This document shows, in pieces, positions 1-13,800 of a stretch of DNA of 64,000 nucleotides. Origin of the DNA: Rotaria sp. Silwood1 (taxonomy: Eukaryota; Rotifera; Eurotatoria; Philodinida; Philodinidae); assembly GCA_905250075.1 (NCBI GenBank), contig CAJNOP010000003.1:4728692-4792691 (forward strand), written 5' to 3'. The first letter of the stretch is position 1; the number at the start of each line of letters is the position of its first letter. Under the pieces are notes generated by a model. It did not search any database. It worked only from the letters and a program-made list of their open reading frames with translations, and was not told where the DNA came from. Position numbers and translations under genes: made by a program.

Positions 1-1625
1 GTTAGAATAAGGTTTTTGTTTATTACTATTTCTTTTTTATTGTATTTAGGATAAAGTTAATTATCACTAATGTACAAATGCTCAATGATCATATCATTAT
101 AATAAATACGTCAAAAAAAGTCAATTAAAATCAATCTCGATTCATGGCCTATTTACTACGATGAATAAAAATATATCGAATGTGAAAAACAGACATTTGT
201 GTTTATTTTCTTTGTTCGATAAAACAAACAAAAAAAAAATGAACGAAAAAGTCGAATAATCAATATATTGAATAAAATCATTTTCTCTCTGTTTTAAAAT
301 AAGAAAGAAAAGTCGACACATTCTTGTAAATGTGACATGTATTATTCTTTACTATGCGTTTATTAAACTTTTAGCCTCGAATATGATGAAGTGTGAATGA
401 CAAAAAAAAAAGTAAATCGTAGACAGTAATCATTTATGAAAAAAATCTTTAGAATAAAACTTTAAATTATGCATCTAGTATTATTATTTTTATTATTACT
501 GTTTTTATTATATATAGAAGTAAACCTTAAAGATCAATACTATCCCTTGAGACTGATGTCTCTATCCATGATATTTTACTATATATAGATATATATCAAG
601 GTTGAATGTTTTACTAGATGCAAATCTTTACGAGTCATGTTGTATTAATATCAGATGTGAAATGTATATTCACTCGTCAGAAGAGTTGATTTTGGCGAAG
701 CTTAAAAATAATTTAACTACTTCATTCAATGGCATACTTCGATACGAAGAAACCGAGGTGAATGACCCTTATGAGACCAATCGAGCGACACACACTCATA
801 CAAACACGTATGCAAACATAGAGTATATGTATAGATGTGTGGTCAATAACAGTCAATGCATAAATTATTCATTCCGGTGTTCGCACCCTATAGTTTTAAT
901 GCTACTGCATGTTCGTTGTCTGACTTTTTCTCTCGCTCTTATTCTTTTCATGTTGAATGTTCATGATGCGATCAATATTGGAGGGCACGACAATGTATCA
1001 TCGTTCGTTTTGTTTGTATAGAATCGATTTGATTAGTTGATAGAACAAAAAACGAAGCCATTCTTGTTGATCATCTGTTTATGCTCGATTGAATTGACGT
1101 TTGTTTCGTTACTTTTTTTCTTTTTCTTTTTCTTTGTCGTATTATAGGTGAGAATGAACAAATCTATTATTTAATATAATACATATGTATTATGCTTTCT
1201 CAATTCAGTTCTATTATTTGTTGAACTATTATTAAGACATTTATTGTTTCTCGTCTGTGTACATTAATGACCGTTTTTTCTTTCTATTTTTTTTTGTCGT
1301 CACCGTTTCTTTTTGTTGTAGTAGCTAGTTGCAATAATCTCGACCATTCTATACCTTACATCGCAAAAAAGAACGAAAATATTCTATTTTCTACCATTCT
1401 CACACGCATTTACACATACATACGTGCATACGGAAGAAAGAAGAAGAGAGAAACACGAGAAAAGAGACAAAAAGTAGGTTCGCTTTCTTCGTCGCGTGCT
1501 TGTTCTGCATCAACTATATCATCGTTGGTACTTACGGCTCGTCTTGTATTGCTGTCGTCATATGTTTAAGCTTCTATTGTTTTAATATATGAAATATCGC
1601 TTATTATATATCAACAACTATAATT
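1..1625. other. Upstream region, no supported gene
   Basis: AT-rich sequence with no convincing coding exon on either strand. Open frames near 602-1021 and 1267-1569 are low complexity, begin with non-ATG codons or lack splice context. A purine-rich GA tract lies at about 1435-1470, roughly 160 bases before the first-exon ATG at 1626. It may be part of a promoter or 5' UTR, which is inference. Confidence 0.4.
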
Positions 1626-1875
1626 ATGATCCGGAAAATTCGTAAAATTTTTCGTTCACCAACAACAGCAACAGCAACAACAATAACAACAACAACGAAT
1701 AAAAATGAAAGTCTTCATAAGACAAATAGCTCTGAATCGACTCTACAAGATACTTCAGATGTCAAACAAGGAACATCACCTGTTTCAAATTTTTTAAATA
1801 CAGGTAGAAAAAATAATAATTACATAAACAAACATTCTTCTCCCTTGTATGAGGCTCCGTTGAGACTACATCAAG
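1626..1875 (+). CDS. Alternative first coding exon A1 of sacsin-like gene
   Basis: An 83-codon open exon starts at ATG 1626 and ends in CAAG before the donor GTGAAT, phase 1. This matches the phase-1 acceptor at 6124 (completing a Glu codon). The N-terminus is basic (MIRKIRKIFRSP), followed by a Thr-rich run and a Ser/Asn-rich stretch, with no recognised domain. The basic amphipathic start could be a targeting or membrane-surface segment (inference). It is the longest first-exon candidate in the upstream cluster and so the default start of the gene model. Confidence 0.6.
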
Positions 1876-4800
1876 GTGAATGTTTTTCTTTACTTTACTA
1901 GGATAGGTTTTTTTTGCTTTATGGGTTTTTTGCAATTTCATGTGTATTATTTATTTGTTTTGCGGAAAGACACATAACCAGTAGTCGAAGCACTTGCCTA
2001 GTGGGAAAAATAGTGTCAAGGTTAAAGCAAATATAATGAAAGTTATAAAATATTTTTCTATCTCCATTGATATTTGAACAATATTTTATCAATGTTGATT
2101 GATCAAATATGAGTTTTATCTATAAACATGTTGTTCGAATGTTAGATACTTTTATCATTTAAGAGTAATGAATAAAATTAGACTTGTATGCACATCTGGA
2201 GATGCAAGTTGTTCGATATATGATACTCTTCTACTTTTGTTTGCTATTGCTCTATCTATTCTTCTTTACTGCGCATGTATAATATATGTTTGTATGTTCT
2301 ATGTATAAATGCGTTTTGACATTCTCACAAGACATATGTACAAGGATAGAAATTGTCATAATGTTTCAGTATGATTGAAATAGTGATTATGACGATGATG
2401 ATGATGATGATGATGTGAGATATTGATAATTATTAAATGAAATATATTCTTCACCTTTGACATATGACGCATTGAAATGAAAAAAAAATGCAAAATTTGT
2501 AAGAAAAAAAATATATAGACACATGCATTTTTGCATGTTAGTATCATACTACGCCAGTGTAAACTATAAATGGATAGAGAAAAGACGAAGAAAGATGGAT
2601 TTGTTTGTTTATCAGCTGATGATATCTAAGGACAAATGTGTTAGAAATTTCTTTTTTTTTTTTTCGTCAGACGTTTTTCTATGTACAACTAAATAAGAAT
2701 AGATTTTCAATTAAAAAGAAACTAATTTATATGTACTTAAAATAGTTACTATATTAAATGTCTAAAGAATCTTATAAATCTATTCAAGGTAAAATATCTG
2801 GATAAATTTATTTAATTTTTATCTTTATTAGAAAATCTTTTTGGTATTATCATATAAATTATTTTCATAGCTATCATTGAATATATATATATATATATTG
2901 ATATAATTATTTTTTCAGATTTCTTATTCATTTAGTCTTCTTCATGAAAGATCATGTATCTCCAGACGTTAAACGTATTAAACTTCGTAAGTGTATATAT
3001 CAATATGTCTATAAAGTGTAGTCTAAGCATTTGAAGTTAGCTATTTGATATCCGTTTTCACCGTTTTTTTTTTGTCGTTAGATGGATCAAAAACGGATCA
3101 ATTGACTAGTTAAATGTATATATATATATGCAAGTTACAATTGATATGTACGATACATTATCATAGCTTCAAGCTACCACTATACTCATACGATGGAAGA
3201 GGCAATTGTCAATAGAAGAAATTTGAGAATCCGTACAATAATCTTTTAGATTAACGTTGTTTGACAATGTTTATGTTTATTTTTTAATAGAATACCTTTT
3301 AGTAGTTGATGAATGAAGACTTTGAAAAAAAAAATCCTTTTTGACTGAAATATATTCGATCAATTTGACAGAAAATTATGTCATAATTAAGAACACATAT
3401 AGTGTATTGAACAAACATACGATCATCATATATGTATATATATATATATATCGAGAAAAAAAGAAGAATAAGAAAGGCACAGCAAGGTGACGATGCATGG
3501 TAGTTAGAGCAGTTGTATTGATAACCTCTTTCTCTCATCTCTGAAGACGTTCACGACGTATGTATTTAGAAAGAATAAGAAAAGTCAAGCCTCATCTTCC
3601 TCTTTTTCTTTTGCTATCGAGCAGACACAAAAACCTTAATATATGTTTTGTCGTCGTTCATTGTGAAGTATAAACAATACGGCATAAATGAACGAATGAA
3701 AGAGAACAATAACAAATCTTAGTATTCCTACTGTCAGTTGCTTGCTCATTTTTTTAACTAAACAATAATAATATAGTTGCGTGTTAGATGTAAAGAAACG
3801 CTGTAAACATATTCTATTCGATGGTCATTTGTTATTATCATTGGTATTTTCTCTTGCCATAAATAGATATTGAATGAAGACGCATACGCGTAAGCGAGGC
3901 AGGAAAACTGCACCCGAATCAATAGAACAAGGTAAGATTATATTTCTACTACAATTATTATATAATAAATTTCACAAAAATCATCAAAAACTATTTTCTA
4001 AATAAAAATTTGTCTTTATTATTCTAGAAAAAAAAAGAAACGTTTCATCTCTAGAGAGTAAAATGACAAACAGATTCAATTCTTTGTCTTTTTGTATTTA
4101 TTTTAAAGTTCAAGCATATTTTTGGACTTTAGTGTAATTATTGTTACTCGAGGACAACATCTGATTTTTCTTGTTAGTCATTTGACAAACAAATTTTTGT
4201 ACGAAAAAGAAAAAGCCTATACTATATAATTTAACTTTTTCTTTTCTTTATTTGTTACTTATACAAATCATTTGAGTGCACTTTAATGATTGGAGAAAAG
4301 ATATTTGTTTCAATATCTTTTTCTATTGTCAGCTTATCTCATCCCTATTTTCATTTTTCATATGGTTTATGTGTTGTGTGTATAAGGATTAACTATTGAT
4401 TGAACCCTACACACACCTAAATACATCCGATATAGATAAATGTATATAATCATTTCATTTGATTTCTTTTCAATAATATATATATATGGTATATGTATAA
4501 TACTCCATCTATATATACCTCTTTTCTCTCAGTTATAATCCACCTTTCTGTTTTTCTATAATCATGAAATGAAAAAGAAAAAAAGAAAGGACATCTTTTT
4601 GTTCATAAACAATAAACATGTCTAAAGCCATGACATCAAGTAAGCCCTAAAGCTAAGTTAAGTTTTTTATGTACCAACGTATTTAAATAAGTGAAGGTTA
4701 GACACATGATTGACTTATAACAATAGATTGATACGTTTGTTTTTTATATCCAGAAGTTAAAATCAATCATCTGTTAAAAATTGATCAGATAATAACAGAC

Positions 4801-7800
4801 TGAATGGACATAGAATATAGATAAAAACGTTCTCTTTTTCTTCTTATAAAATACTCAGAACGTTATTCATTTTATTTTTTCGTACGGAGTATAGTACGTT
4901 TCTTTTTTTCTTTTTCATCAAACTCAAATCTGTGACAATAATACATTACCTTGAAAACGAATGTTATATCTAATATAATCGCTTTAACCGATGTGTCACA
5001 TGAAAACTAATCTATAAAAATAATCAAATCTAAATAGTGATATAGCTTTAAGTATAATGTTCTCACTTGTGTTTTTCAATCATTTATCATTTATTGAAAA
5101 ATGATGTGGTTGATATGGATATTTGTAGGTTTTTTTCTTTATTATTTTTGTTGTAAACTTTATACTTATATTTGGTACATCATCATAAATATCTACTATC
5201 TTCAAACGAGTAAGATTTCCCTTTTTTTTTTGCTTCTCTCTTCGTTTTCTTTCATTCTTCCACAGTCAAATAGAAGAAATGTAACGTACACATATACATG
5301 CACGAAGCATAATATCGAGCGCGCGCCCATGTCATAATATGTTTTTGATAGGTGAGTTGCAAAGCACTCACATACACTATATACATGAGCTACGAAATAG
5401 ACTGACTCAATTCAATTCTTTTGTCGTTGTTGCTGTATGCATGCGTGATAAGGTCGACATTACTCTCGGTCGTTGTACATTGTCTCTCTTTCTCTCTCTC
5501 TCTCTTCCTCTAGTTGCCCTTCATTCGTTCTTTGCCGTTCATCATATATGTACGTATATATACGTGAGTGAGAGTGCTCATCTCTTTTTCTTTTTTTTTA
5601 TTCCCTATTGTATCGAATACAAAACAATTAGTATTGGTGAAAAGAGAAAGAAAGCAGGTAGCCAACTTGACCGGAGTCAGTGTTATTGTTGATGGACATG
5701 AATCTGGATAAGTTGAAGTTTGGTAAGTTGCGTAAAAGATAGCCTATTATAGACGATCTCGTATGGTGTTGGTTATTGACATATCATTCTCTTGTCCGAA
5801 TGGAGAATAAAGAATAGAGCGAAGAGTATTTGATTACAGAACGATAGTACAATTTGTTCACACTCAACGAATGTTCACATGGAATAAAAAAAAAAAAGAA
5901 GAAAATTGAAGAATAGTTGTTCATTTTCATATCAGTTGTTCGATTGTAAACTGTTCCATAGGTTTATTTTTGACCCTAGCAATGACCTGGTTTATCGTCT
6001 TCTGATATGTTCGAAGACAAAGGGCGTCAATATTTTGTCAGTTTAATTCAAATCTATAATTGACCTTCTCTATTCCATTGGAACTGAATAGAGGTTAAGT
6101 AAATATTTGTTTTTAATATCTAGAATCACCTAAAACAACTTCAATTCCATCAACAGACGACGTACAATATGCAAAAATGCGTATCATATCATCACCAGTC
6201 TTTCAATTACGTGATATAATACGTGCTCTATTAACATCTTCTTCACCATCGTGTGATCTTATTTCAACATTTTTAAACTATGGTCAATTATTAGGTGCAT
6301 CATCAATTCATGGTTATCTTGTTGATCGTTGTTATGATACACAAACATTAATAAATGATGAATTTTCTTCTTATCAAGGTGTTGCATTATGTATAACATA
6401 TGATGTTAAATTAAGTGAGCAACAATGGGAGGATATATTTGGTATACATGAATCAACATCAATTATATCGAAAACTGCATCATCATTTTTCCATTTAACG
6501 GATTTTTTATGTATATTAAGTGGTTCACGTGTTGTTTATTATGATCCAAATGAACGTATGATAAATGATGAACGTGCTTATGTATCTATATTTGATCTAG
6601 AAAATGATGATATTGAAATGTTTCAAGATCAATTTTCTCCATTAGATTATTTTTTATTAAAATCTAAAACATTTTATAATGGCACATTAATACGTTTACC
6701 ATTACGTACAACATCAACAACACAAATATCAACACAAATACAAACATTAGATGATATTAAACAACAAATATATAAATATTTTTATTTTAATAATTCATTA
6801 ATTGAATTATTATTAATACAAAAAAATTTAAATACAATTGAATTTGATTATACAAAAGATTTTCAATTATTTACAAGATTTTTATCAATTGAAAAACATT
6901 CTTTAGCAACTATTTATGATACTCAATCAACAACACAAATTATACAGTTGACATTATCAAAATTAATTAATGATATCAATACAAGGTTTGTATGCATCAT
7001 TGAAGAAATATTTTTTTTTATTTTTTTTTATTCGATGTCTGTTGTTTACCTTCAAAAATTACAGGAAAAAGAAAAGAAAATATCTATGATCATCATTATG
7101 TAGTGTGAAAAATAACGAATATTTGATAGTAATAAAATTGGTCGACAGATTGTTTTGAAATCTATTCGACAAATAATAGAGTTATAAAATTGATAATATC
7201 GAAGACTAAATAAAGAACATACTTTCGAGTACCAGTAATAAGATAAAATTGTTTTCTTATTCAAAAAATGTTATTGCAGAAACTGTTATTAATAGTATGC
7301 AAAAATTAATCATCGTGCATTGATAGATCTAGGGTTCTAGCGAAGAGATAACGAATTCTACATGATATGCTTGAGTATATACAATTCTCTATGATATATT
7401 TATAAAAAGTAATTACAAATTCATGAAAAAATAACTTTGATTATAACAAAACAATACGAAATAACATTTAAAAATCGAGACGACGATTAGATTTAGAAAG
7501 TTCATCAAGAATACAACCAATTTTATATTTGAATATTCATCTATACATCATAGTTAATTTACTATACTTGGTTTTTGATATTGCTATCGTTTGCATTTAA
7601 TTGTTTTTTGTTTGGAAAAATTTGGCTATCAAAAAATATGTTTTCATCTTAAAATTTTCTCTAAAGTATTTAGTAGACAGTTCAGACCTTTCTTAGAAAA
7701 TATTCAAAAATTCTAGACAGACATTGAGATTGTCATTGTTCAAGTTGTATTTACAGCTCGATTTTTTATTTTAGAAATAATTATCAATTAGTGGTACTAG

Positions 7801-10800
7801 TAATAGTAACTTCTCTTTATTTTTCAAATCAGTAGTTATCATTCATTAGAGAGCTTTACTAAGCATTGAAATCGCATTTTAACAACTATGATTGACTTTT
7901 TTTCCCTTTGAATATTATAATTCTTCTGTGTAGACATTTATTAGAAAGCATATCTAATAGATTTCTTTATTACTTATATTCATGAAAAAATCGTTATCAC
8001 AGGACTGTATCATACTGCTAGATCAGCTATTGTCATTATCAAATGTTTATAATAGTTTTGTTCCTTTATCTGAATGTAGAATTATTGTCGGATTTGTAAA
8101 AATCAATCTACATGTAACTATACAAGCACATGACAATTTTACAATTCTATTGAATGAGTTATTCGAGAGACCTTCATATTATAAAAATGGAATTGGATTC
8201 TCAGACATGAACAAGGGAATTTCCTCAATAGATTAATCACTTTTGAGTGGAAACGAAGGACATCACGTAAACCCTAATGAGCTAGGAGTATCATGAAAAG
8301 AGTTCGTGCTCTTGGCTTATGGCTACCGTGATACTGTATTTTTACAGTATTTTTTTAATCAAAAACGTGATCTCCCTCAGGGACAATATAAAAAAAAATA
8401 TTGTCAAATTCTGACTTGAAACTTTGCATAGAGAAAGGCCTCAAGAAGAATATTTTATTGTGAATATGTCAGATCTTTTTATTATTCGTATCTTATGTTA
8501 TACCAACGATAAAAGCATATTTTTTTTTTGTATCGTTGATATATACTGATAAATTTTGAATTCTTATTTCTGTAAAGGAATGAATGAAAAAATCTGAAAT
8601 TTTCATCGTAAACTATACTATTTAATACATAATCTTGTACAAAATATAAAGTCGAAACTCAAAAATGAATTTTACTAATATTCCTGAGAGAAACCATGTT
8701 TGCCAAGTATTCATAAATCATTAGGATTTACATGGTGTACATTATTTCCAATTGAAAAACAATTGATTAGTTGGAAGACTTTCCTGGTCAAATTTATGGA
8801 AATCATTAAGTTTTATATGATGATTTGTATCATGTCGAAAAAAATAAACACAGTTACATTACTGTGTATGACGAAGGCAATAGTGAAAACTTATTCTCAT
8901 AGGGTATCATTTTATTCAAACTTTAATCTCAAACAATAAGTTCTTTTAAATCAAATATTATTCTTTATTAAATTTTAGTGATGTATCTCGTTGGCTTTTA
9001 TCAATTCACAATGATTATAATGAAATCTACAAATGTAAAACAGAATTAAAACTTTTACTACCAATAGTTCCACTCAGATCATCATCTGATTCATATGTTC
9101 CAGTATCAAAATCACATAATTATCAATCAATTCAAATAACATCATCACGAATATTATATTATTGTATGCCTCTAACATTAAATTTACTTCCTAGAGACGA
9201 TATATGTATACACTTATGTCAAGCAAAATTTCCTCAAGCATATGCTTTATTTCTAAAAGACTTATCAAGGTTAATAAATCCAACAACAACAACATCATCT
9301 TCAAATTTATCAATTGATCTTATTTGGGAATTGATGCCTGATATTGATGAACATCAACGTTTATTTAATGAAAATCAAAAATATTCTTTACAACAACAAC
9401 AACAAAATATTCAATTTATTAATAATATTATACCTAATATTTGGGAAGAAATAGGTAGGAGAACTATTTCAATAATCTTATACAAAAAAAAAAAACAAAC
9501 AGAAATTAATCAAGATTAAAATAAACACTTTAAATCATTGAAATCAATTTCTTAAGTAGAAAGAGACAAGAGCGCACTTTGAAATATATCTTACTATACT
9601 AATTCATTATAAATACTAGATATTTCGTTTTATGTTTTATTTTTCTTATTAATATAATATTTTATAATTCGTTTGCATCCAAAAAAGATCTTTGTTGAAC
9701 AAAAACTTTTAAGTATTCTTTAGAATTAAGATGAATATCGTATAGAAATGAATAAGCTATTTCTTAAAACATAATCAAATGACCTTGTCCATCAATAGAG
9801 TTACTAAGGATTAACAAAACATTTGTATGGCTTCTTTATATTTACCATTCTCAAAATAACAAAAACCTATACTTAAATAGATGAGACTGTTTGAAAATTA
9901 TGGAAAAAAACTATATAGGAAAGTGTACGATTAAGAATAATTAAACAATTCATTTTGAAATTTCATCATATGTATAAATCACACTTTGTTAGTGTACAAT
10001 GAATCTAATTTAGGTGTCTAATTTTAGTGATATAAATGAAACATATATATCACTAGATCCTTACTCAATTCTATTTGCTAATTGTTGAGTGTCATTTTTT
10101 TCTTACAGAAATAATCGTTTGTCAAAAAAAAATCCTTGAATAAATCATGAACTTGAACGTTTCTTTTTTTTTTATTTGAATTGACGATAAAATATTCTTA
10201 GATAACCTATTTTAATTAGCTCACGAATGTTTATTTCTTGTCAGATCAACTTCACTTTCTTAAAACAAGCACTTGTAATCATTCACTAAAAAACCAAACG
10301 AAATAGTTTGATATAATAGAAACAATAAATACTGAATCCTTATCCTTGAAGTTCTATATATATATATATATACTTTTTAGGTAAACAAGAATTATTTTAT
10401 TCTGTCACTGAAGGTTGGGGTTATGTAGCAATTGAAGATATGATAATCAATAATGTTGAACCAGGTTCAATGCAAGATGTTTTAACATACGTTTTTTCAG
10501 AAGCCAATGCTCCTATTGTAATATTACCTTTTCATGTAATAAATGGTTTATGTAAATATTCTAATAAACATTATTTAAAAGTCATGACACCATTTCATGC
10601 ATCAAAATTATTATCAGAAAATTCTTCTGTACTTTCAAATTTAACATTTGAACAAAAAATTTTATTATTAAAATATATTATATTAAATGATCCTGATCCA
10701 GATTTAGTACTCGAATTAGAATTATTACCATTAGCTAATAATACTTGTATAACATTTCAAACAAAACAAGCATCAATTATATATATTGTTGATAGTAATC

Positions 10801-13800
10801 CTGATTTTTTAAAATTATTTCATACAAAACAACATGATAGATTTTTAAATCCAAATATTGATCAAAACTTATTTACTAAATTATCCTCAAAAAGTTTTCA
10901 AGGTAATCGAAAATGTTGTTTTTCATTGATTTGATTCTATCTCGATCATAATTTTTTTTTTTCAATATATTTTTTCTCTCTTTTCAACTGTCTGTTGCTA
11001 GTTTGCCCTTTTTTTTTTCTTTTTCATCATCAGAAAAGAAAAAAGAAATCTGAAGGGCGAAGTAAAAATGATCGTAAAGATTTTTTGTTTTTGCTCCAGA
11101 GCAGTTACTTCTTCTTCCAACACATTTTTCTTTTCTTTCATGCAATTCGTGCGTCTCAACAAGTTTGATTTTTTTTTTTTAGTCAAACAACCAGTATACC
11201 TAGAAATGAGTATATGTGAGAGAGATTGCGAGAGAAAGTAAAAGAGCATAAAGAAAAGAAAAAAGTGTCTTAGCGGAACAAAACCGAACGTCGACAACGG
11301 CCGCAAGTGGTACCGCATACACCACAACGACAATAATCATCGCAGCACGTGTATTGTTTCTTTTTTTTTGAGTTGGTTAAAAAAAGTAAAATGTATCGAT
11401 CACATTATAATAATGGAATTGCCAATTCTTATGATCAATATTCTGATAATTTTCGAAAATCAATATCGACTTCATTTTTATCACATGAACGAGGTAATAA
11501 ATAATAGAAGCTTAAAAAGTTTTAATAGAATATCAATGATTTCACTCTATTGATTTGTTGACAACTAAAGTGATAATGAGAGAAAAGAAAATATTATTAT
11601 TATTTCATATGTCAATAGAAATGTTGAAGGTAAACTATAGATGTTCGTTTTAGAAGATAAGTGAGACAGTAGCCTTTTTTTTATTTATTATCCTTAACTG
11701 ATTATCAAGGTTTAATGTGTCCGTATGTTAGGCAGATGTCGAGATAATCGAAGACCATCAATATTGATTCATTGTAACTGACTAAGAAATAATGGTATCA
11801 ATAATGATTTATCAGTAATAGTAGATTTTTGGCGGTAAACCGAGGTCGTCTCTTCTTTGTAATGAATGCGTGCATTGGGTAAATGAAGAATTGAGGTCAG
11901 CTGTATTGTATAGAAGATTTTTATTCTGTCTTATCATTAAACAAGGTCAATGAAACGTACTCAATTGATCATCATCATTATCTATATGTTTGGAAATAAA
12001 AGAGTAGAGTGTGTGTGAATACAAGGTGAAGAGAGTTTGTTCATATGTAGGCCTTCTATGCACATGGTCAATGATTTAATTACTAATCCGTACACATTGA
12101 TTATGTTTAGTATATTTTAACTCTAATGAAATATATTTCGAGGCTACAAAGGATTGAAAAAGAAAAGAAGAATAAGAAAAGAAGGAAGCTCTTTAATCTT
12201 ATCAAGTTCTTTCGATTTTGAATGATAAGGAAAAAAAAGGAAAAAAGATCATATTATTTGAATGACAATAAATTTCTATGTGAATTGTTTAATACAAAAT
12301 AATGTAGTCATGTTTGACATTCGTGAATAAGATGAATATAAATATGAATTTTTTCGTTCGCTCAATAACGATCATAGCATGAAACCCATTTTTCATGATT
12401 ACTTATATTCTGATGTATAGCAAATATCAAAGTACATCAACACAACTCCTGTGATTTGTCAACTACTATTATTTTTTTTCTCTCTTTCCCTTTTTTCTTT
12501 TTTCTCTTTGTCTGTCTCTATCCTTTTCTTCCCATCGCACTTCCAGTCCCTTGCCAAACAGTTGCAGTTCAGAATACCATTCATCCGCTGTTGGATGATT
12601 GCTATAGTTGGCACTTGAATACATATGCTTCGACACTTCTTTTCTTCTACTTTTTTTTGCACGTCGCGCATACATTATACACATACATTAACGTGTCCTT
12701 TTTCATAAGATGTCGATGAGTGTTGTTACATCGGATACTTTTGAAAATTGATCTGTCAATACTCACTCGCGACAGTAAAAAAGAAAAAAAGAAACCACTA
12801 CAAACAACGAAGAAAAGAACAGATTTTCTCAAGATACTATTTACAATTATCTTTTTAACCAAATAAACAATACAATACAAGACGCTATTGAAGAAGAAGA
12901 AGAATACCAAAGTTTGATTTCGACTTTTTATTATTATTATACGAAGTCAATCAAAAACTTTCAAAATCAAATAAACACATTTTTATATTTTTGTTCTTCT
13001 TCTTCAATTCTTATTTAATTGAATGGGTAATATGAATTGTACAGGAAATTCTTATTCATCGAAAAACTTCAAAACAAATTCTCTAATTGATCATCCTTTA
13101 TCAACACACATACATCAACCCAAAGAACAAGCACACTATTCATTATCACTTCCTCATTTAAAATTGAAAGGTAATGCATTTACTATTTTCTATCCCTACA
13201 CTTCACTTACAGTCAGATTCATAAGTGATTTTCAAGAGTTCTTTTTACATCTTTTCTCTACAACCACTTGAATTTGTATACCCACATTCACTCTAATTGG
13301 ACTTGATATATATATATATATATATATAACAACGAAAAAAAGAATGAAATCTAAATTGAACATATATATGTCTTTGATTATATATTAAAAAAAAAGAAAG
13401 AAACGAATACCTACCTGAAAGAAAAGCGTGATGCAATCTTACTATCAATAAGAAAAAGAAAGCTTACAGTAGAAATGTGTAATTAAGTGTTCCTAAAGGT
13501 AGAGTATTCAATAGGAGAACGTATATATATATATATCACATAGATTAAAGATTCTAATGTTAAGTTTTCTCGTATAATTAATGTATCTGTCAAATGTATT
13601 TTATCGAGAAACTAATTAAATCTGTATTTCGAGTAGACTCTGTGGGATATATAAAGTACAAAAAATTCTGCAATGCAATCAATGTCATTGGAAAATAATG
13701 ATTGTTTATATGAGAAATAGAATATTTAATAAATATTTGTTAATAAACAATCATCAAAGAATTCTTTACCTAGTTTTTCTTTTAACATCTTTCGTTATAA

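Noticed and set aside
3299..3538. Minus-strand 79-codon frame with hydrophobic runs
   Set aside because: The runs come from a TA microsatellite and poly-A/T. No conserved motif or splice context.
5101..5337. 78-codon open frame beginning MMWLIWIF
   Set aside because: Composition is driven by T-rich DNA. A donor-like GTAGGT after eight codons is phase 0 and cannot join 6124 in frame.
7982..8236. 84-codon ATG frame inside the second sacsin-like intron
   Set aside because: No domain, splice or promoter support. Plausible chance open frame in AT-rich sequence; kept only as a note in the intron entry.
12459..12910. Overlapping minus-strand frames rich in Lys/Arg/Glu
   Set aside because: They are antisense to a pyrimidine tract, which forces such composition in any frame.
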